From Cryptocoryne crispatula var. balansae (Eukaryota > Streptophyta > Magnoliopsida > Alismatales > Araceae), in the NCBI GenBank assembly GCA_036172225.1, contig CM069933.1:27214846-27278845 (forward strand): DNA of 64,000 bases. The letters run 5' to 3'. The position numbers and the translations under genes were made by a program. The notes beneath the pieces were generated by a model. The model saw only the letters and a list, made by a program, of their open reading frames with translations, searched no databases and was not told the DNA's origin. Shown here piece after piece: positions 22,861 to 35,984 of this stretch; positions within the stretch are counted from its first letter, which is position 1, and every line of letters begins with the position of its first letter.

Positions 22861-24949
22861 TATAAGTGATCAATGAATCTAATCCGTCCATTTGAAATAT
22901 GCGGACGGCTGAGATCGAACAGAGCATTTTACCTAATACTCGAATGCCCGCGCGATCGACCGACCATCTCCTCGCACAGCCCCCGACGCTGGCTTCCTCA
23001 GTCCATCGTCGGCGATTTCCAGCTCCCCACTCGACGCTTCCAGGCGGTCCATCGACGGCGTTTCCAGGCATTGCATCGACGGCGATTCCTGCTCTCCATC
23101 CTCTGCTATTCCCGCTCTCTCCACTCGGCGCTTCCAGGTAGTTCATCTTCGGCGCTTCCAGGCGGGGCGGTCGACTAGTGGACCGTAAGGGGAGCTGTCG
23201 TCGCTTGAATCAGTCGTCCGAGCTACCTACGACATACTTGTAAGTGTTTCGCACATTTCCTTTACTTCGATCGATTTTGGGTTCCATATTTCTCAGCTCG
23301 TTCAATACGTACAGTACGATTTAGGGTTTTACAAGTTATGGGTCGAACTATGTTCTGCCCATCGTTTCCCTATGATGAGAGTGTTGCAATGGGCTTTTGG
23401 TTAGATTTTTTTTTCGGTTGCCGGAGATTTCTCACGAGATTTCTTCCCTAACGAGTGTCCAACCGGATGCAACCAAAGACGTTATAAGATGTTGACTTCT
23501 GTCGGCTAGAAATAGTGATAGTATTCATCACTAACTATCCGGCTATCAATAATTTAGTGCAAATAAAAGGCTATATATGTAATAAAGTATACGCTTGTTT
23601 CATTTTTTGTATCGATACTCTGTCATTTACAAATATTAATGTCAAAATTGATATGGTATCACTCCCGTTGCTCTTACTAAATAACGGTTGTTTGTTTCCA
23701 TTCTTACCATTAGAAACATCATATACCATTTCAAGCTAGTCTTAAGTTTAGGATCTATAGGTTCACTCCCCTTCATCAAACATTACATGCCCAAAATAAA
23801 ATATCTCAGTTTGTCTCTTTTAACGTCGGTCACAAAAGTTAACTCCTTTCATGAAGTGTCATTTTGTAAGTTTGGTCTTTTTAACACCAGAAACAGAGCT
23901 TAATTCCTAACTGTCATTTTATATTACATTTCCGAAATGTACCATACATAAGGTACGTAAAGACCTTATGTATGGATCTAAAGATATAAGAGAAGTAAAT
24001 GTACATTTATAGATATTCATGGTACATTTAAGTATAAAGGTTATATTTTAGCTTTATGAATATCCCATTCCGAAACAGATGCCATCTTCCTTGTACGTTC
24101 CAACATCTCCATTCATGTCAACAACAAATTAAACGTTTGATTTGTTTACAAACAAGCAAAGGAATTTTGCTATATGGAATTGCAGATTTTAATTGCAATA
24201 CTAGAAAGAGGTGTCCTTGTTGCTGAATTTGGTTATTTGGAAGCAAACCATCATTTACAGAAAAGAAGGTATCATTCTCATTGTTGTTGTATCACTTGTC
24301 TGTCAAGTATGAAATATTTGGGTCTATAGATTACAACAGTGGGACTGGTCTCAAGATCTTTCTGCAGATTTCTGAATGCTCATATGATGCTCACATGAAC
24401 TGTGATTTGGCTAGAACAGTTGAACATTTAAAAATTCGACCGTATCTTGGACAATCTCTATATCCTTGTTTCTTTTATTTCTCAACGTGTCTTAAGGCTT
24501 TACGGTTTCTTTACGGTTACTTTCGGATGCTATTATCTGGAGTTCATTGATTCGATTACCCTCTTGTTACTTCGAAAATGAGGTAACACTTATGCCATAA
24601 ATTTCGACTATATTTTGTCAATCATTCATCCTCTTGTTACGAGTTTTTCATGTTTTCATTAATGATTTTGTTTGTAGTTGCATTTTTTCCATATATCGAC
24701 AATACATCTTCTTATTTGCATTCGGACACATGTTCACTATATCTTTAGCAATAATATGTTATATTTTTCTTTGTATCCCACTTATTAGATATATAACATA
24801 AAAAGTTACCTGATTTTTATGGAAGATTCAACTAGTCATTTCCATCATTCCTTATAAAGTTTAAGAATATTAATCGATGCGACGCTATCCATTTTTCAAA
24901 ATTGTAGGATGCATTTTTAATTATTATCCATGTTTTGATCTATAGTCAT
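22861..24949 (+). other. CACTA-2 5' leader region
   Basis: 23027-23165 contains degenerate ~30-bp GC-rich repeats around GCTTCCAGGCGGTCCATCGA. 23513-23665 resembles the right half of the Tourist-like MITE. The rest is AT-rich and may be leader and intron before the transposase start. No recognisable protein is encoded. Confidence 0.5.
23513..23665 (+). mobile_element. Degenerate Tourist-like MITE fragment
   Basis: GTATCGATACTCTGTCATTT and AATATTAATGTCAAAATTGA align with the second half of MITE copy B. The outer ends are lost. It lies inside CACTA-2, so it was carried along with that element. Confidence 0.5.
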
Positions 24950-27900
24950 ATGGATTGGAGCTGGATGGATTTGCCAAGAAATGTGGGCGGCTATTACGAT
25001 GGTGTTGAGAACTTTTTAAAGTTTGCATATAAAAGTATACCATCGAGTCGAAAGATAAGATGTCCATGTGTGAAATGCGCATGCTTGAAAAAATGTGAAA
25101 TGCATATTATTAGAGAACACCTCTACATAGACGGTGTTATAAAGGACAAACAATTTCGGAAGTTCTATGGTGAAGAGTCAAGTCAAGGAAGATTTGAAGA
25201 AGGTGTAGATGAATCAAACATGTATGAAATGTTAGCCGATGTCTTTCCGACATGTGATGATGAAGTACATGATAAGGATTCGAAATCCTTTTTGGACTTG
25301 TTAAAAGAAGTCAACCAACCTGTTTTTCCCGGATGCAAGAATTTCAGCAAACTTTCTTTCATCATTCGATTGCTAAACCTTAAATGCATGGGTGGAATGA
25401 GCAATAAAATATTTGATGTTTTATTGAAGTTATTGAATGAGTTGCTCCCAGATGGGTCATCATTACCACGATCATTTTATGAGATGAAGAAGCTACTTGA
25501 TAAGTTAGGATACGGCTATAGAAAGATTGATGCATGTCCGAACAACTGTATGTTGTATCAAAAAGAATATGAGAAGTGTAATTGTTGTCCCAAATGTGGT
25601 GAATCCCGGTGGAAGTCATTTAAATCGAGTAGCTCCAAAAAAAGAAAAGAGTACCTCAAAAGGTTCTCCGTCATTTTCCATTAATTCCACGACTAAAGAG
25701 ACTCTTCACATGTTCAAAAACATCACTCAACATGAGATGGCATCATGAAAAACGCGAGGAGGACGGTATGTTAAGACATCCCGCTGATTCGGCTTGCTGG
25801 AAAACATTAGATGCCATTGATGATTTTGGGTTAGAATGTCGGAATGTCCGTCTTGGATTAGCCTCTGATGGGTTCAACCCGTATGGAAACATGAACGTCA
25901 CTCATAGTACATGGCCAGTGTTGATTGTACCTTATAATCTACCACCTTGGGAATGCATGAAAAGTACCAATATATTGTTGTCCCTTCTCATCTCCGGTCC
26001 AAAAGGTCCCGGTAACAACATTGATGTTCTATTACAACCATTGATTGAGGAGCTACAAATCCTATGGAATGGTATTGATACCTTTGATGTAGCTAAAGGC
26101 GAGATTTTTCGGTTGCGTGCAGCCTTATTATGGACCATTAATGACTTTCCAGCATATGCTTACATGTCCGGTTGGAGTACTAAAGGTAAATTAGCTTGTC
26201 CTAACTGTAACAAAGACGCATGTTCTACTTGGTTAGAGTGTAGTGCGAAATTTTGTTACACAGGTCACCGTAGATGGCTTGGAAACAATCATAAATTTCG
26301 AAAGATGAGAACAGAATTTAATGGTCATGAAGAATGGGGTGACAAGCCATTGATGCTATCGGGAGATCAAATCTTACAACAGCTAGAGCATTTTAACTCT
26401 CATGTTGCAAACGAAGACATCAAGAAGAAAGGTAAAAAGAGAAAGAGAAGTAAAAAGGATGATAGAAAGTACCTTGGGTGGAGAAAAATGAGTATTTTCT
26501 TCTCTCTACCTTATTGGAAATCATTGTTGCTACGCCACAATTTAGATGTTATGCACATTGAGAGGAATGTGTGCGAGAGTATCATAGGCACCCTTCTATC
26601 CATTGAGGGGAAGAACAAAGATGGCTTGAAGGCTCGTCGAGACTTACAAAAGTTGGGTATAAGAGAATGTCTTCATCCACAAGAACTTGGACCAAGCAAA
26701 ATAGTGTTACCACCAGCTCATTTCACATGTAGCAGAAAAGAGAAAGATATCATCTTCAAGCTATTTCAATCCGTTAAGGTTCCTGATGGTTATTCTTCAA
26801 ACATTGCAAAGCGCTTTCTCAACAAAGATAAGAAGTTGTGGGGGTTGAAGAGTCATGACTACCATGTGATCATGCAACAATTACTTCCAATTGCCGTTAG
26901 GGCACTCCCAAATATTAATCTATCTTCTTCACTAAGCGACATTTCTCACTTTTTCCTCAATATATGTTCAAAAGTTGCTTATGCTGAAGACTTTTACCAA
27001 GAAGGCCTACATATTGCAAAAGTATTATGTGAACTAGAAATGATATTTCCTCCCAGTTTCTTTGATATCATGGTACACTTGATCATTCATCTAGCAGAGG
27101 AGGCGATGATTGCTGGGCCGGTTCAATATAGATGGATGTACCCATTTGAGAGGTATCATCAATAGTAGAAGATTTTTAATTGCCATTTAATATGAAAGTA
27201 GTAATCATTGTTTCATATCATTTCAGGTATTTGGCTAAACTAAAGTCTTATGCGACAAACAAGACTTATCCTGAGGGTTCAATTGCAGAAGGTTATATTG
27301 TTGCAGAGACAATCACTTTTGCCTCTCGATATCTAAATGATGATGTAGAGACATGGTTCAATAAGCCACGCCGACAAGCAGAATACAGACCAAAAGAAGT
27401 GGAGGAAGGATGGGAAATTTTCAGGGAGACATGTCGCCCACTTGGAACAGCTACAACATATCGATTAGAAATTAATGAGTTGGAAGAGATTCATAAATAT
27501 ATCCTATTCAACTGTACCGCTATGAACAATTTGATTAAGTCAGTGTACTATTATAATATGTAGTTATGATATTTGTACATCTCCATCAAGCATCCAAAAT
27601 AATATTGTTTGTTTGTTGATTTCAATGCAGAGTCCACATTGATGAGGTTAGAGAAACTTGTCCTGAGCTTGGAAAGACTGATGTGGAACAGATTCATACA
27701 CGTACCTTTGTAGAATGGCTTAAATTTAAGGTAACTAGCATAAGCTCCGTTGGATTTAACATTAAATTTAATAATTTGTGATTGTAAATTCTGCATTAAG
27801 GTTAAATGATAATTTTAATTTGCTTAGGTGCACAAGGAACAAGAGATGACCACAGGAGACATGTCATCTTATCTTCGTTTGATTAAAGATTTACTAATGG

Positions 27901-28427
27901 ACGTTGTTAAGAAATATGAGTCATGTATAGCCAACGGTTTTAGGTTTCACACTAAAAGTCTTGAAGAACGTCGAGTGACCCAAAACTCAGGTGTTATGCT
28001 GAGTGCTGAAGATAATGTGATTTACTATGGTGTTCTTCATGAAATTCTAGAAGTTGATTACTATGGACACATGAGGGTAATATTGTTTAAGTGTGATTGG
28101 GTAGATTTGCATAGAGGTGTCAAACAGGATGGACCTCTTACCCTTGTGAATCTTTTATGTAAGTTAAGAACAAGTGAATGTTATATTCTAGCATCACAGG
28201 CAGAGCAAGTTTGGTACGTGGAGGATCCTAGGAACCTTGGTTGGTGTGTTGTTCGCAAGACATCTCCCCAAGATTTTTACAACTTATCAAGACATAGTTC
28301 TGAAGACAAGGCCGATTTTCTGGACATACAACCAACACAACCAGAGCAAAGACAAAGTTACCAAGATGATAATGTTATTCAGAACATAACTGGTCGTAGA
28401 TCCGATATAGATGGGATTGAAGTTTAA
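24950..28427 (+). pseudogene. TNPD-like transposase of CACTA-2, one frameshift
   Basis: The start ATG at 24950 opens MDWSWMDLPRNVGGYYDG, the transposase-associated domain with a Cys-rich CPCVKCACLKKCE. Exons as read are 24950-27152, 27227-27538, 27631-27730 and 27828-28427, all GT-AG with matching phases. The Transposase_21 blocks are RHPADSACWKTLD, GLASDGFNPYG and LDVMHIERNVCESII. The DUF4218-like VQYRWMYPFERY crosses the first splice. The DUF4216-like C-terminus (QVWYVEDPRNLGWCVV) ends at TAA 28427. The only break is a missing base in the A-run near 25637-25643; with it the gene would encode about 1,071 residues. An assembly or sequencing error is possible, in which case the gene is intact. 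Confidence 0.88.
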
Positions 28428-28758
28428 TGTAACTCAATCTGCCTGAATTTTGATATTCTGCATGTATGTTAATGTCAGACTGAATTTTGTTATAGACTAT
28501 TATGTATGCAGGTTTTTGTATGCATGTCATTGTTACATATCTATGATATATACAGTGTTGTTCCATTTAGAATCATGTTTATATGTTTATTTTGTTTTCA
28601 CTACCGATGCTGCAGATCTTTTGTTTTGTTTCCAAATTATCTTTGTCTAGGCGGGTTTTTAAAAGATGTTGATTCAGGAGAGGTTTGTAGCTACACTTTT
28701 CCCGTTTACTACTGACGATAAAATTACTAAAAGTGTCAATTTCAGGGGGAAGAAGATT

Positions 28759-31700
28759 ATGGAATCACTGTCATACAAATCTGATGGTGTCAAGTCCGGT
28801 GAGAAGGGGTTGTGGGGGCCTGATACATCATCCAATCCACTCCCACCGAAGAAAATCAAGCATATTTCAGACATCTATGACATCTCATCTACAGAAAAGA
28901 ACAAGTTGGACTCGGAACTATTCCAGATGTACATAGAGTATGTTTTCTTCTACCTTGGTGTTCTGTTTTGCACTTTTCTATGGACACATATTTTTTACAT
29001 AATGCATGAAAGCAGATAGCATAGATTTATGATAAGGCCATTGCATAACATGGGGTGAAAAAAAACAGATTCTTTTTTTAAACATTTAGGTGAAGTATGC
29101 ATACAATTTATATTCGACTATTTCATGTTGCTTGCATAACATTGCATGCATATCATATTCGACTATTTCATGTTATTTGTAATTCCATTGCATAACATGG
29201 TTATACATAACAGATTTTTCTCACCTCAAGAAACTATTGAATGTTTTGATACTAAGAATCTTATGCCCTTTTTGTGTATTTTGATGCAGAGGCCCTTATT
29301 AGCACATGTTTCAAGGTGATGTATGCATACAATTTAGATTCGACTTTTTATGTTGCTTGCAACATCTAGTTTTATATTTAGACTTTAATATACTTTAACA
29401 TTGCTAGGAGACCTTCAGCAGGTTATTATTGATTTTGACTGATGCATGTTACTCTTTTATTGTCTGGACAGATCTTGTGCAATTTGGCTGGTCTCACAAC
29501 ATTTGACCCTTCAGACATATTATTTTATTGTACAGATTTGTATCTTTGTTTTTTTAACGTTTCTACCCCATTGCTAACTCTAACTTGTTTGAATTCTGCA
29601 GCCATATGTGGGGCCAACTTCAGATTAGCCGAAATATAAGTGCTACAATTATAGATTGTTTATTGTTTTCTATGTATATTAACGGTAGTCGTAGGATTGT
29701 AGAGTACATTCAGAAGGAAGAGATTTTCTCCAAGTCTTATATTCTTGTTCCAATTGTAGATGGGTAAGTGGAAATTAAATTTTGTTCCTTTTTGTGTACA
29801 TTAGTTGTCACCTCTCTAATCAAAGATGTTGTAGTGGTCATTGGAGACTGTTGATTTTGTGCAACTTGGCTGCCTCTTTTGAGTCCGAATTTGGACCATC
29901 AATGATTGTTCTAGACTCACTTCTGTTGACCGAGCCAAAGAGGCAGGAACCTCTCATTAGGAGGTAAATTGCACCCTATGCTTTTTCTTCTTTTGTGTAC
30001 CTGAATCTAGGTTCTTAATTTTTGATTGTTGTCTTCTCAGGTTGGTCAAGGATATATACAATGCAGAAGGAAAGATGGTTAGTAAGAAGACCTTAAAATC
30101 AATTCCTTTCTTCATTCCCAAGGTATTAAGAAACTAGACTTTCACAACATTACGGACCATCAATGTGGTGTTTACATTGCCTTCATCTAGGTGCCACAAC
30201 AAAGAGATGACGTTGAATGTGGCTTTTTCACACTTTACTTTGCATATCTTTTCCTTAAGAGTGCTCCACCGACCTTTTCTCGACTATCATCTCCAGCTTT
30301 GGTAAATCTCTCTTCTCAACCTTTTTTTATTTTTGTCCCAATCTGTTAGCCTTACTTCATAATTGCTTTTATTTGCTCAATATTGTAGATGTCGGAAGAT
30401 TGGTTTAGCACGAGGGAAATTGATGGTTTCATTATGAAAGTAATAACATACGCTAAACAGGGAGACTTGTGGGTTTCTTCAGCTTCATCATCCACAAACC
30501 GTGAGGAGGAAAATGAAGTTGCTCCCAAGGGAGAAGACACTGAAATTGAAAGTCTTGAAGTTGTAAAAAAGAAAACGAGAGGCCGCACATATTGTCGAGA
30601 TGTGCATGTGCTAGAGGATGGGAAACTTATTTCTGTTGAGTGGAATGAGTTAGGAAAACCGGTTGGGAAGGGTGGAAGGTCACTTAGGACCTTTTTGGGT
30701 ACAATTGCCAGGAATGCTGACAAATGCCCAATCAACATTGGATCTTGGGATAAGATGCCACAAGAAAATGTTGATGACATCTGGGCATTTATTAAGGTAA
30801 ATTTTTTAAAGTACATCTTATTAGTTAGTATCAACGTTAAGTGTCTTTTACCATCATTTTGTTGTCAATCTTATGTAGAGAAAATATGAAGTTGATGAGG
30901 GAGATGTATTCCAGAAAATGTTTATAATGAAAGACCTTGGGCATAAATGGAGATATCACAAGTACTGCCTAAGGAAGAAATTTTTTGAACAAAAAGATCC
31001 ACCTGCTGGTCTGTATATTTCTAGTGAGATGTGGGAGTCCGCGAAGGCATCTTGGTCATCTCCTGATTTCCAAGTAAGATTCGATTCTGTTTAGTATGAA
31101 ACTAGTCATTTCCTTGGTTAGTTGAGTCGATATGAGTATTAAAGGTATAGACAGCTTAATACATTTCTTTTCCTATTGATAGAAGAAGAGCGAAGTGAAT
31201 CAAAAGAACAAAAGTCTGCATAAAATTTATCATTGTGCTGGAACTCAGTCCTTTGCAGATGTAAGGAAAACAGAGGTAAACTCTATCCTGAATTAACATA
31301 CGGTCGTTGGACAGATTATGTTATCTTTAACCTGATTTAACATAAAATTTTTCAGGTCGCTAAAACTGGGAACGATGTGGATAGGGCAGACATATTCATC
31401 ATCACTCACACAAAGAAAGATGGAAAGGCTGTAAACGATGATTGTGCCCTTGCAATTGTAAGTACTTATCAATTGTTATATCATTAAAAGATTTGAAGTC
31501 ATGTTACTAATACCTTAGGCAATGCAGGAAAGACTCAAGGCTATAAAATCAGTTGCACCATCGACCATCATGCATTCCATTGCAGCTAAATCGGATGTTT
31601 TCTCAAAAGTCATGGGAAAGGACAAGAATGGAAGAGTCAGGGGCATTGGCACAGGTCCGTCCCCCACTTACATTTGGGGAGAGAAGGGTGAATCCTCCAA

Positions 31701-32691
31701 TGTTCTAAGGAAAGAGTTATATGAACGTCTCCAACTTCTAGAATCGAAAGTTGCTAAACTGGAGAACAAACCCCAAGAAGAGGTATACAATTTTGATTAT
31801 ATACATAATTTTTTGGAACTTTCATAAGTGAGACAGGTTTGCAAGCATCCTAATTGATTCTGCAATTTTCTTGTAGTCTGGAATCCGATCATCAGCTGCA
31901 AGCAAGTTGTCACCATCGGATGCAAAAAATGTAAGTTAATAACTCCATCCACCTATCATCAATGTTTTAAAATTTAAGTCCCCTGTTTGTTAGCAAAAAG
32001 TAGTAGGTTAGTACTGATTACTTTCATTGTAATTCTGATTAATGAAACAATTATTTTTCTGTAGTAGTAATTACCAGTAGGTTAGTACTGATTAGTTCGT
32101 TATTAATAATTACCAGCATATTCATGAATGTTCATGAATATTTTTCATTAGTACTAATTCTTGTTTCATTATTTTTCATTAGTACTAATTACCGGATATT
32201 CATGGATGTTCATATTCCATCATATGAAATAGCTCTTCTTTTCTTCTTTTTATGGATGCATATTCATGTATTATGTTCCAGCGTATTCTTTTCTTGTAAT
32301 TCTTTGATTATGTTTTGAATACCTCTTCCAGCATATTCATGGATGTTCATATTCCAGCATATTTTCATTCTCCCAATTAAATTCCTGTGGTCACTCAGTA
32401 TGTTAATCTGTACATTTTTTGGGTGTACCATATTAATAGGTAGGGAGAAGGGTGAAGCTCATGGATTTAGAGGGTCAGTGTGTTGCTGAAGGTTTTTTTA
32501 TCAGTGACAACCCTTCAAAAATGGTGATGGACAGATGTCTTGGGGAAGTTTTTTATGAGGTCTCAGTTCTCATTGTCACAAACCCGAATGCCCCTCTGTT
32601 TGTGAAGGACAATCATAGGAAGAAGATGCAGGATGCCATTGGAAGTCATATAATCTGGTGGAGAGATTATGTAAGTCATTCATACAATTGA
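28759..32691 (+). CDS. ULP1-type protease fused to Transposase_24/TNP1 (CACTA-2 gene 2)
   Basis: Exons as read: 28759-28937, 29602-29763, 29835-29963, 30041-30122, 30191-30301, 30389-30796, 30879-31073, 31183-31275, 31356-31457, 31528-31782, 31877-31930 and 32440-32691 (the last could instead splice at 32670 to 32756-32776). All junctions are GT-AG and in phase, giving about 673 residues with no stop. Residues about 60-220 resemble C48 cysteine proteases of the ULP1/SENP type: GGH116WRLLILCN, IVLD141SL, VPQQ188RDDVEC194GFF, with Gln six residues before Cys as in yeast Ulp1. Residues about 240-590 are Transposase_24-like (GRTYCRDVHV, GGRSLRTFLG, CAGTQSFADV), followed by a TNP1-like end (VAEGFFISDN, GSHIIWWRDYV). 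Likely roles are removal of SUMO-like modifiers and binding of element ends; both are inferred. Confidence 0.82.
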
Positions 32692-32776
32692 AAATACATC
32701 AATGTCATTTTCATGTTGCTCACTTCTTTTATTTTTATTTTAATGGCCATTGCAGGTTATCTTCCACCAAGATTGA

Positions 32777-33526
32777 TTACATTAGCATCCACAAAGGTTA
32801 TCTTCAACCAATATTGCTTACTTGTGCATCCACGAAGGACATTTAAAATTTTAAACATTTGTCTTATGTTGGTTGTGTTTGAAAACTGAAAACACTTGTC
32901 TCATCTCATTGTGTTACTCCAACAGTGTCTTAGACTTTATTTTAAACTTAGATGCTCAATGTAATGTACAAATTTTATGTATGTAAGTCCCAATTCTGTC
33001 TGTTTTTTTCAGTAATGTCCCAACACTTGTTTTTTTCAGTAATGTACAAATTTTATGTATGTAAGTCCCAATTCTGTGTGTGTTTTTTTGGATTGGTTAT
33101 ATACCATGGTAAATTCGCATCCTTAGTAATGGTCTCTACTTTTATGACATTTTACACATGAGAAGGAGTCAAATAAGAGGCAGGTTTAATTTTGAAGATC
33201 CATGCCTCTTCTGAGCTACCACTGGGGGCTCAAAAGCTCTGGGTTTTTTTTGTAGCTTATGTGCTACATGGGGGTTCAAGCAAATTAAAATGAACAATTG
33301 ATCTATATGAAATTAAAAAGTATGGACTTCAGAGCCCTTTGATAACGTAAAGATATAATTAATTACCCTCTCACTTAGGTGTTAATGCCAGAGATGTCTC
33401 CTTTCTGTGGAAGGAGTAGGAAACTTAAAAAGAGATAATGTTGAATTTAACTTCATGTTGACTAGCTAGTTCGTATGTGTAAATCTGTTTTTGATAAATT
33501 TAATTTGAAATTTGAGATTTGAATAG
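32777..33526. other. CACTA-2 3' region, no gene seen
   Basis: AT-rich 3' flank. A ~50-bp stretch (ATGTACAAATTTTATGTATG) is duplicated near 32955 and 33043. No coding sequence recognised. Confidence 0.45.
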
Positions 33527-33990
33527 AACAATGTGTAATGAAATAGGTTGTATGGAACAATGTGTCAAGAGCTGAAATAAGAATGGATGTATGGAATAGG
33601 TTGTATGCAACAGGATACATGTATGAAACAGGTTGTATGGAATAGGTTGAATGGATGTATGGAATTATGTCATCCAATGTAAGAAACAGGTTGTATGGAA
33701 TAGGTTGAATGGATGTATGGAATAGGTCATCCAATGTATGAAACAGGTTGTATGCAACAGGATTCATGTATGAAACAATGTGATTCAATGGAAGTATGAA
33801 TGAAACAGGTTGTATGAAACATGCTATATCGAAAAGTGTAAAGAGGTGGTCCAATATTGTATGTAACTGGTTGCTGAAGGTTAATTGAACATCTTGTATG
33901 AATGAAACAATGTGATTGAATGGAATGTGGTATGTAATGATGTGTATGGATAAGTGTGGCTGTGGAACAATGTGTATACGATTGGTTGAA
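33527..33990. repeat. Minisatellite in CACTA-2 3' region
   Basis: Irregular tandem copies of GGTTGTATGGAATAGG and ATGAAACAGGTTGTATG with variable spacing. The long minus-strand open frame across it (33462-34277) is a product of the repeat, not a gene. Confidence 0.8.
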
Positions 33991-33999
33991 CAACTTGTA

Positions 34000-34380
34000 T
34001 GAATACCTACGGTCTCTGGCCGTAGGTAAATGTAAAACGCTGCCACAGATCCAATTAATTTTTTATCGCTACTATTACCTACGTGAGGAACCGTAGGTAT
34101 GCATGTTTGTATCAATTTTCTTGACCTACGCTTGCTAAACAGGTAATCATGTTTTACCAACGGGTATATATACCGTAGGTACACAAAGGGACTATACCTA
34201 TGGGTGTTGTTGAATCGTAGGTATAGTACATGTACTATACCTACGGGACATTCCGTAGGTAAAATATATACCGACATGTCCTAGCCCGACGTGACGTCCT
34301 ACGGGTGGTCCCGTAGGTAAATTGAAATACCTACGGGAAAATAAGCTTTACCTACGTTTTTCTCGCATAGGTAAAGGACG
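34000..34380. repeat. CACTA-2 right subterminal repeats
   Basis: About a dozen copies of ACCTACGG/CCGTAGGTA, several as inverted pairs, leading to the right terminus. They are the counterpart of the left set. Confidence 0.85.
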
Positions 34381-35723
34381 AATTTGGCGTAGTGTAAGCT
34401 CCGCTGCCCACGGACACGACTACTAGTCCAGTATAGCTCGGTCTCATTAAATTTCTTTAATGCACACATGCATCACAATGCATCTCATACTATGCAATGA
34501 TCAATCTCATACAATATGAAACAAATTTGCGATGACAAACTATCATATTTAAATTGAAGACCCTACCACCATGATAGCCAATAGACAAGCTAGTAAACCA
34601 TGCATTTTCACAATCTAACAAAAGACACACGTAGACATGATACTTGACGCTCATGCTACTAGCACTCTATCTATCATGATTAAACAAAACGACATTCTAT
34701 ACATAAGCATGCTATGCCAACATCGACATGACGTAGACCCCTAAAATAACCACAATATGAAAGATTGATAATGTTGCAAGAAAATTCAGATTTAATAATT
34801 AAATCGGATTCTCTCTAATTTGATTAACCTACCACATTAAGCACGATATAAATCAAGGACTAAGAGAACTAATCATAATCCATAGGGTTGACAATTAATG
34901 ATCAAGGTTTACCACATATCGTGCAAGAATAAAATCCATTAACTATGATAGAACTAATTATACGATCATCACTAATTGACTTGCAATTACATACTAAATA
35001 AATCAAAATAGACAACTAAAGATAACTTCACTCTTCTGAATCACACATCTATCTATTTCATTATTATCTACAAGTCATGTAAATATTTTCAATAAAAATT
35101 TAGTGATAATAGACATGTTCGGGATGCCTACCGGAATGACGTCGATAAATCGATTTGGAGTTGACACATAGCTTGGACCGGCTAAATAAGGATTTTCGCC
35201 CTCAATCGACGTTAGCTGCAAGCATACAAGAGTAGAAAGATAAGAAGGATATGAGGGAGTGAGAAACAAAATAAAATGGGAAAATATTGCTTACCGTAGC
35301 AATCTAGACAGGAGGAGGATGTGATGGCGGACAGAGGCACACCGGCGCTGCGCATGCGGGAGGAAGGGGGCAGTGCACAGTGGGGTCCGAGGGGGGGCCG
35401 GAGGGCCGCGGCTGCGCACGCATGCGCGGGTGAAAGGCGCTGGACAGCACGGTGACAGAGGAGGGGTGCGCAGGGTTGGGGGATGCCGCGGTTGAGCGCT
35501 GGTCGGTGTGGTTGAGCGCACCAGGGGGGACGGAGGCAGCTGCGGCGGCAGCCGTGCGCAAGGTCGCGTGCAAGGGGGATGGTTGAGGGCGGAGGGGGCG
35601 GCGGGGGCGCTGCGCACCGGGCGGCAAGGGGGGGCCGGGCGCTGCACGGTTGGGAGCCGGGCGGCCGGGGCGCCGTGCGCGCGCGCGCGCGCAGGCAAAA
35701 CCGGGGGGGGGAGCTACGGGGAA

Positions 35724-35730
<7 letters not shown>

Positions 35731-35783
<53 letters not shown>
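35731..35783. repeat. (GA)n microsatellite in left LTR
   Basis: GA dinucleotide run; the matching tract of the other LTR lies at 41084-41131. Run lengths differ between the LTRs, as expected of replication slippage. Confidence 0.85.
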
Positions 35784-35789
<6 letters not shown>

Positions 35790-35984
35790 CGAGCGAGGAG
35801 GGGGGGGACGGCGGACATTGTAGCGGGGGGGGGGGTGGGTTTCGGAGGAGAAAAAAAATGGAAAGTGGAGTGAATGGCGGCTAGGGCAAGGTGAATTTGG
35901 GGAGGGGGGGTTCCGATGAGGGTAAAATAGGAAGGGAAATATATATAAAATAGTATTTATTCCATAAAAAATCTGAATATTACA

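Larger units (their letters stand above)
22695..34394 (+). mobile_element. CACTA element 2, full length, with ULP1-type gene
   Basis: 11,700 bp. Ends are CACTACGCCAAATTCGT at both termini in inverted orientation, extending to about 28 bp with two mismatches. The TAA target duplication is at 22692-22694 and 34395-34397. The same LTR position without the insertion is at 39746-39748, where a single TAA remains. Subterminal motifs are TACCTACGG/CCGTAGGTA. It carries two plus-strand genes, a TNPD-like transposase and a multi-exon gene joining a ULP1-type protease to Transposase_24. It sits inside a young LTR and is nearly undamaged, so it moved recently. Confidence 0.97.
21858..35984 (-). repeat. 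LARD-like 3' LTR, split by CACTA-2
   Basis: LTR sequence occupies 21858-22694 and 34398-35984; the middle is CACTA-2 plus a duplicated TAA. The segments join to match the intact LTR at 38912-41338. It contains a G-rich, GA-repeat tract at 35580-35850 whose open frames are composition artefacts. Confidence 0.95.

Noticed and set aside
29290..29315. Possible 26-bp mini-exon in CACTA-2 gene 2
   Set aside because: Including it brings an in-frame TAG at 29300; direct splicing 28937 to 29602 keeps the frame open.
33462..34277. 271-codon minus-strand frame
   Set aside because: Spans the GGTTGTATGGAATAGG minisatellite and the subterminal repeats of CACTA-2.
35291..35884. Pro/Ala/Arg-rich frames in the LTR, repeated at 40642-41235
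   Set aside because: Created by G-rich and GA-repeat tracts present in both LTRs; overlapping frames, no domain.
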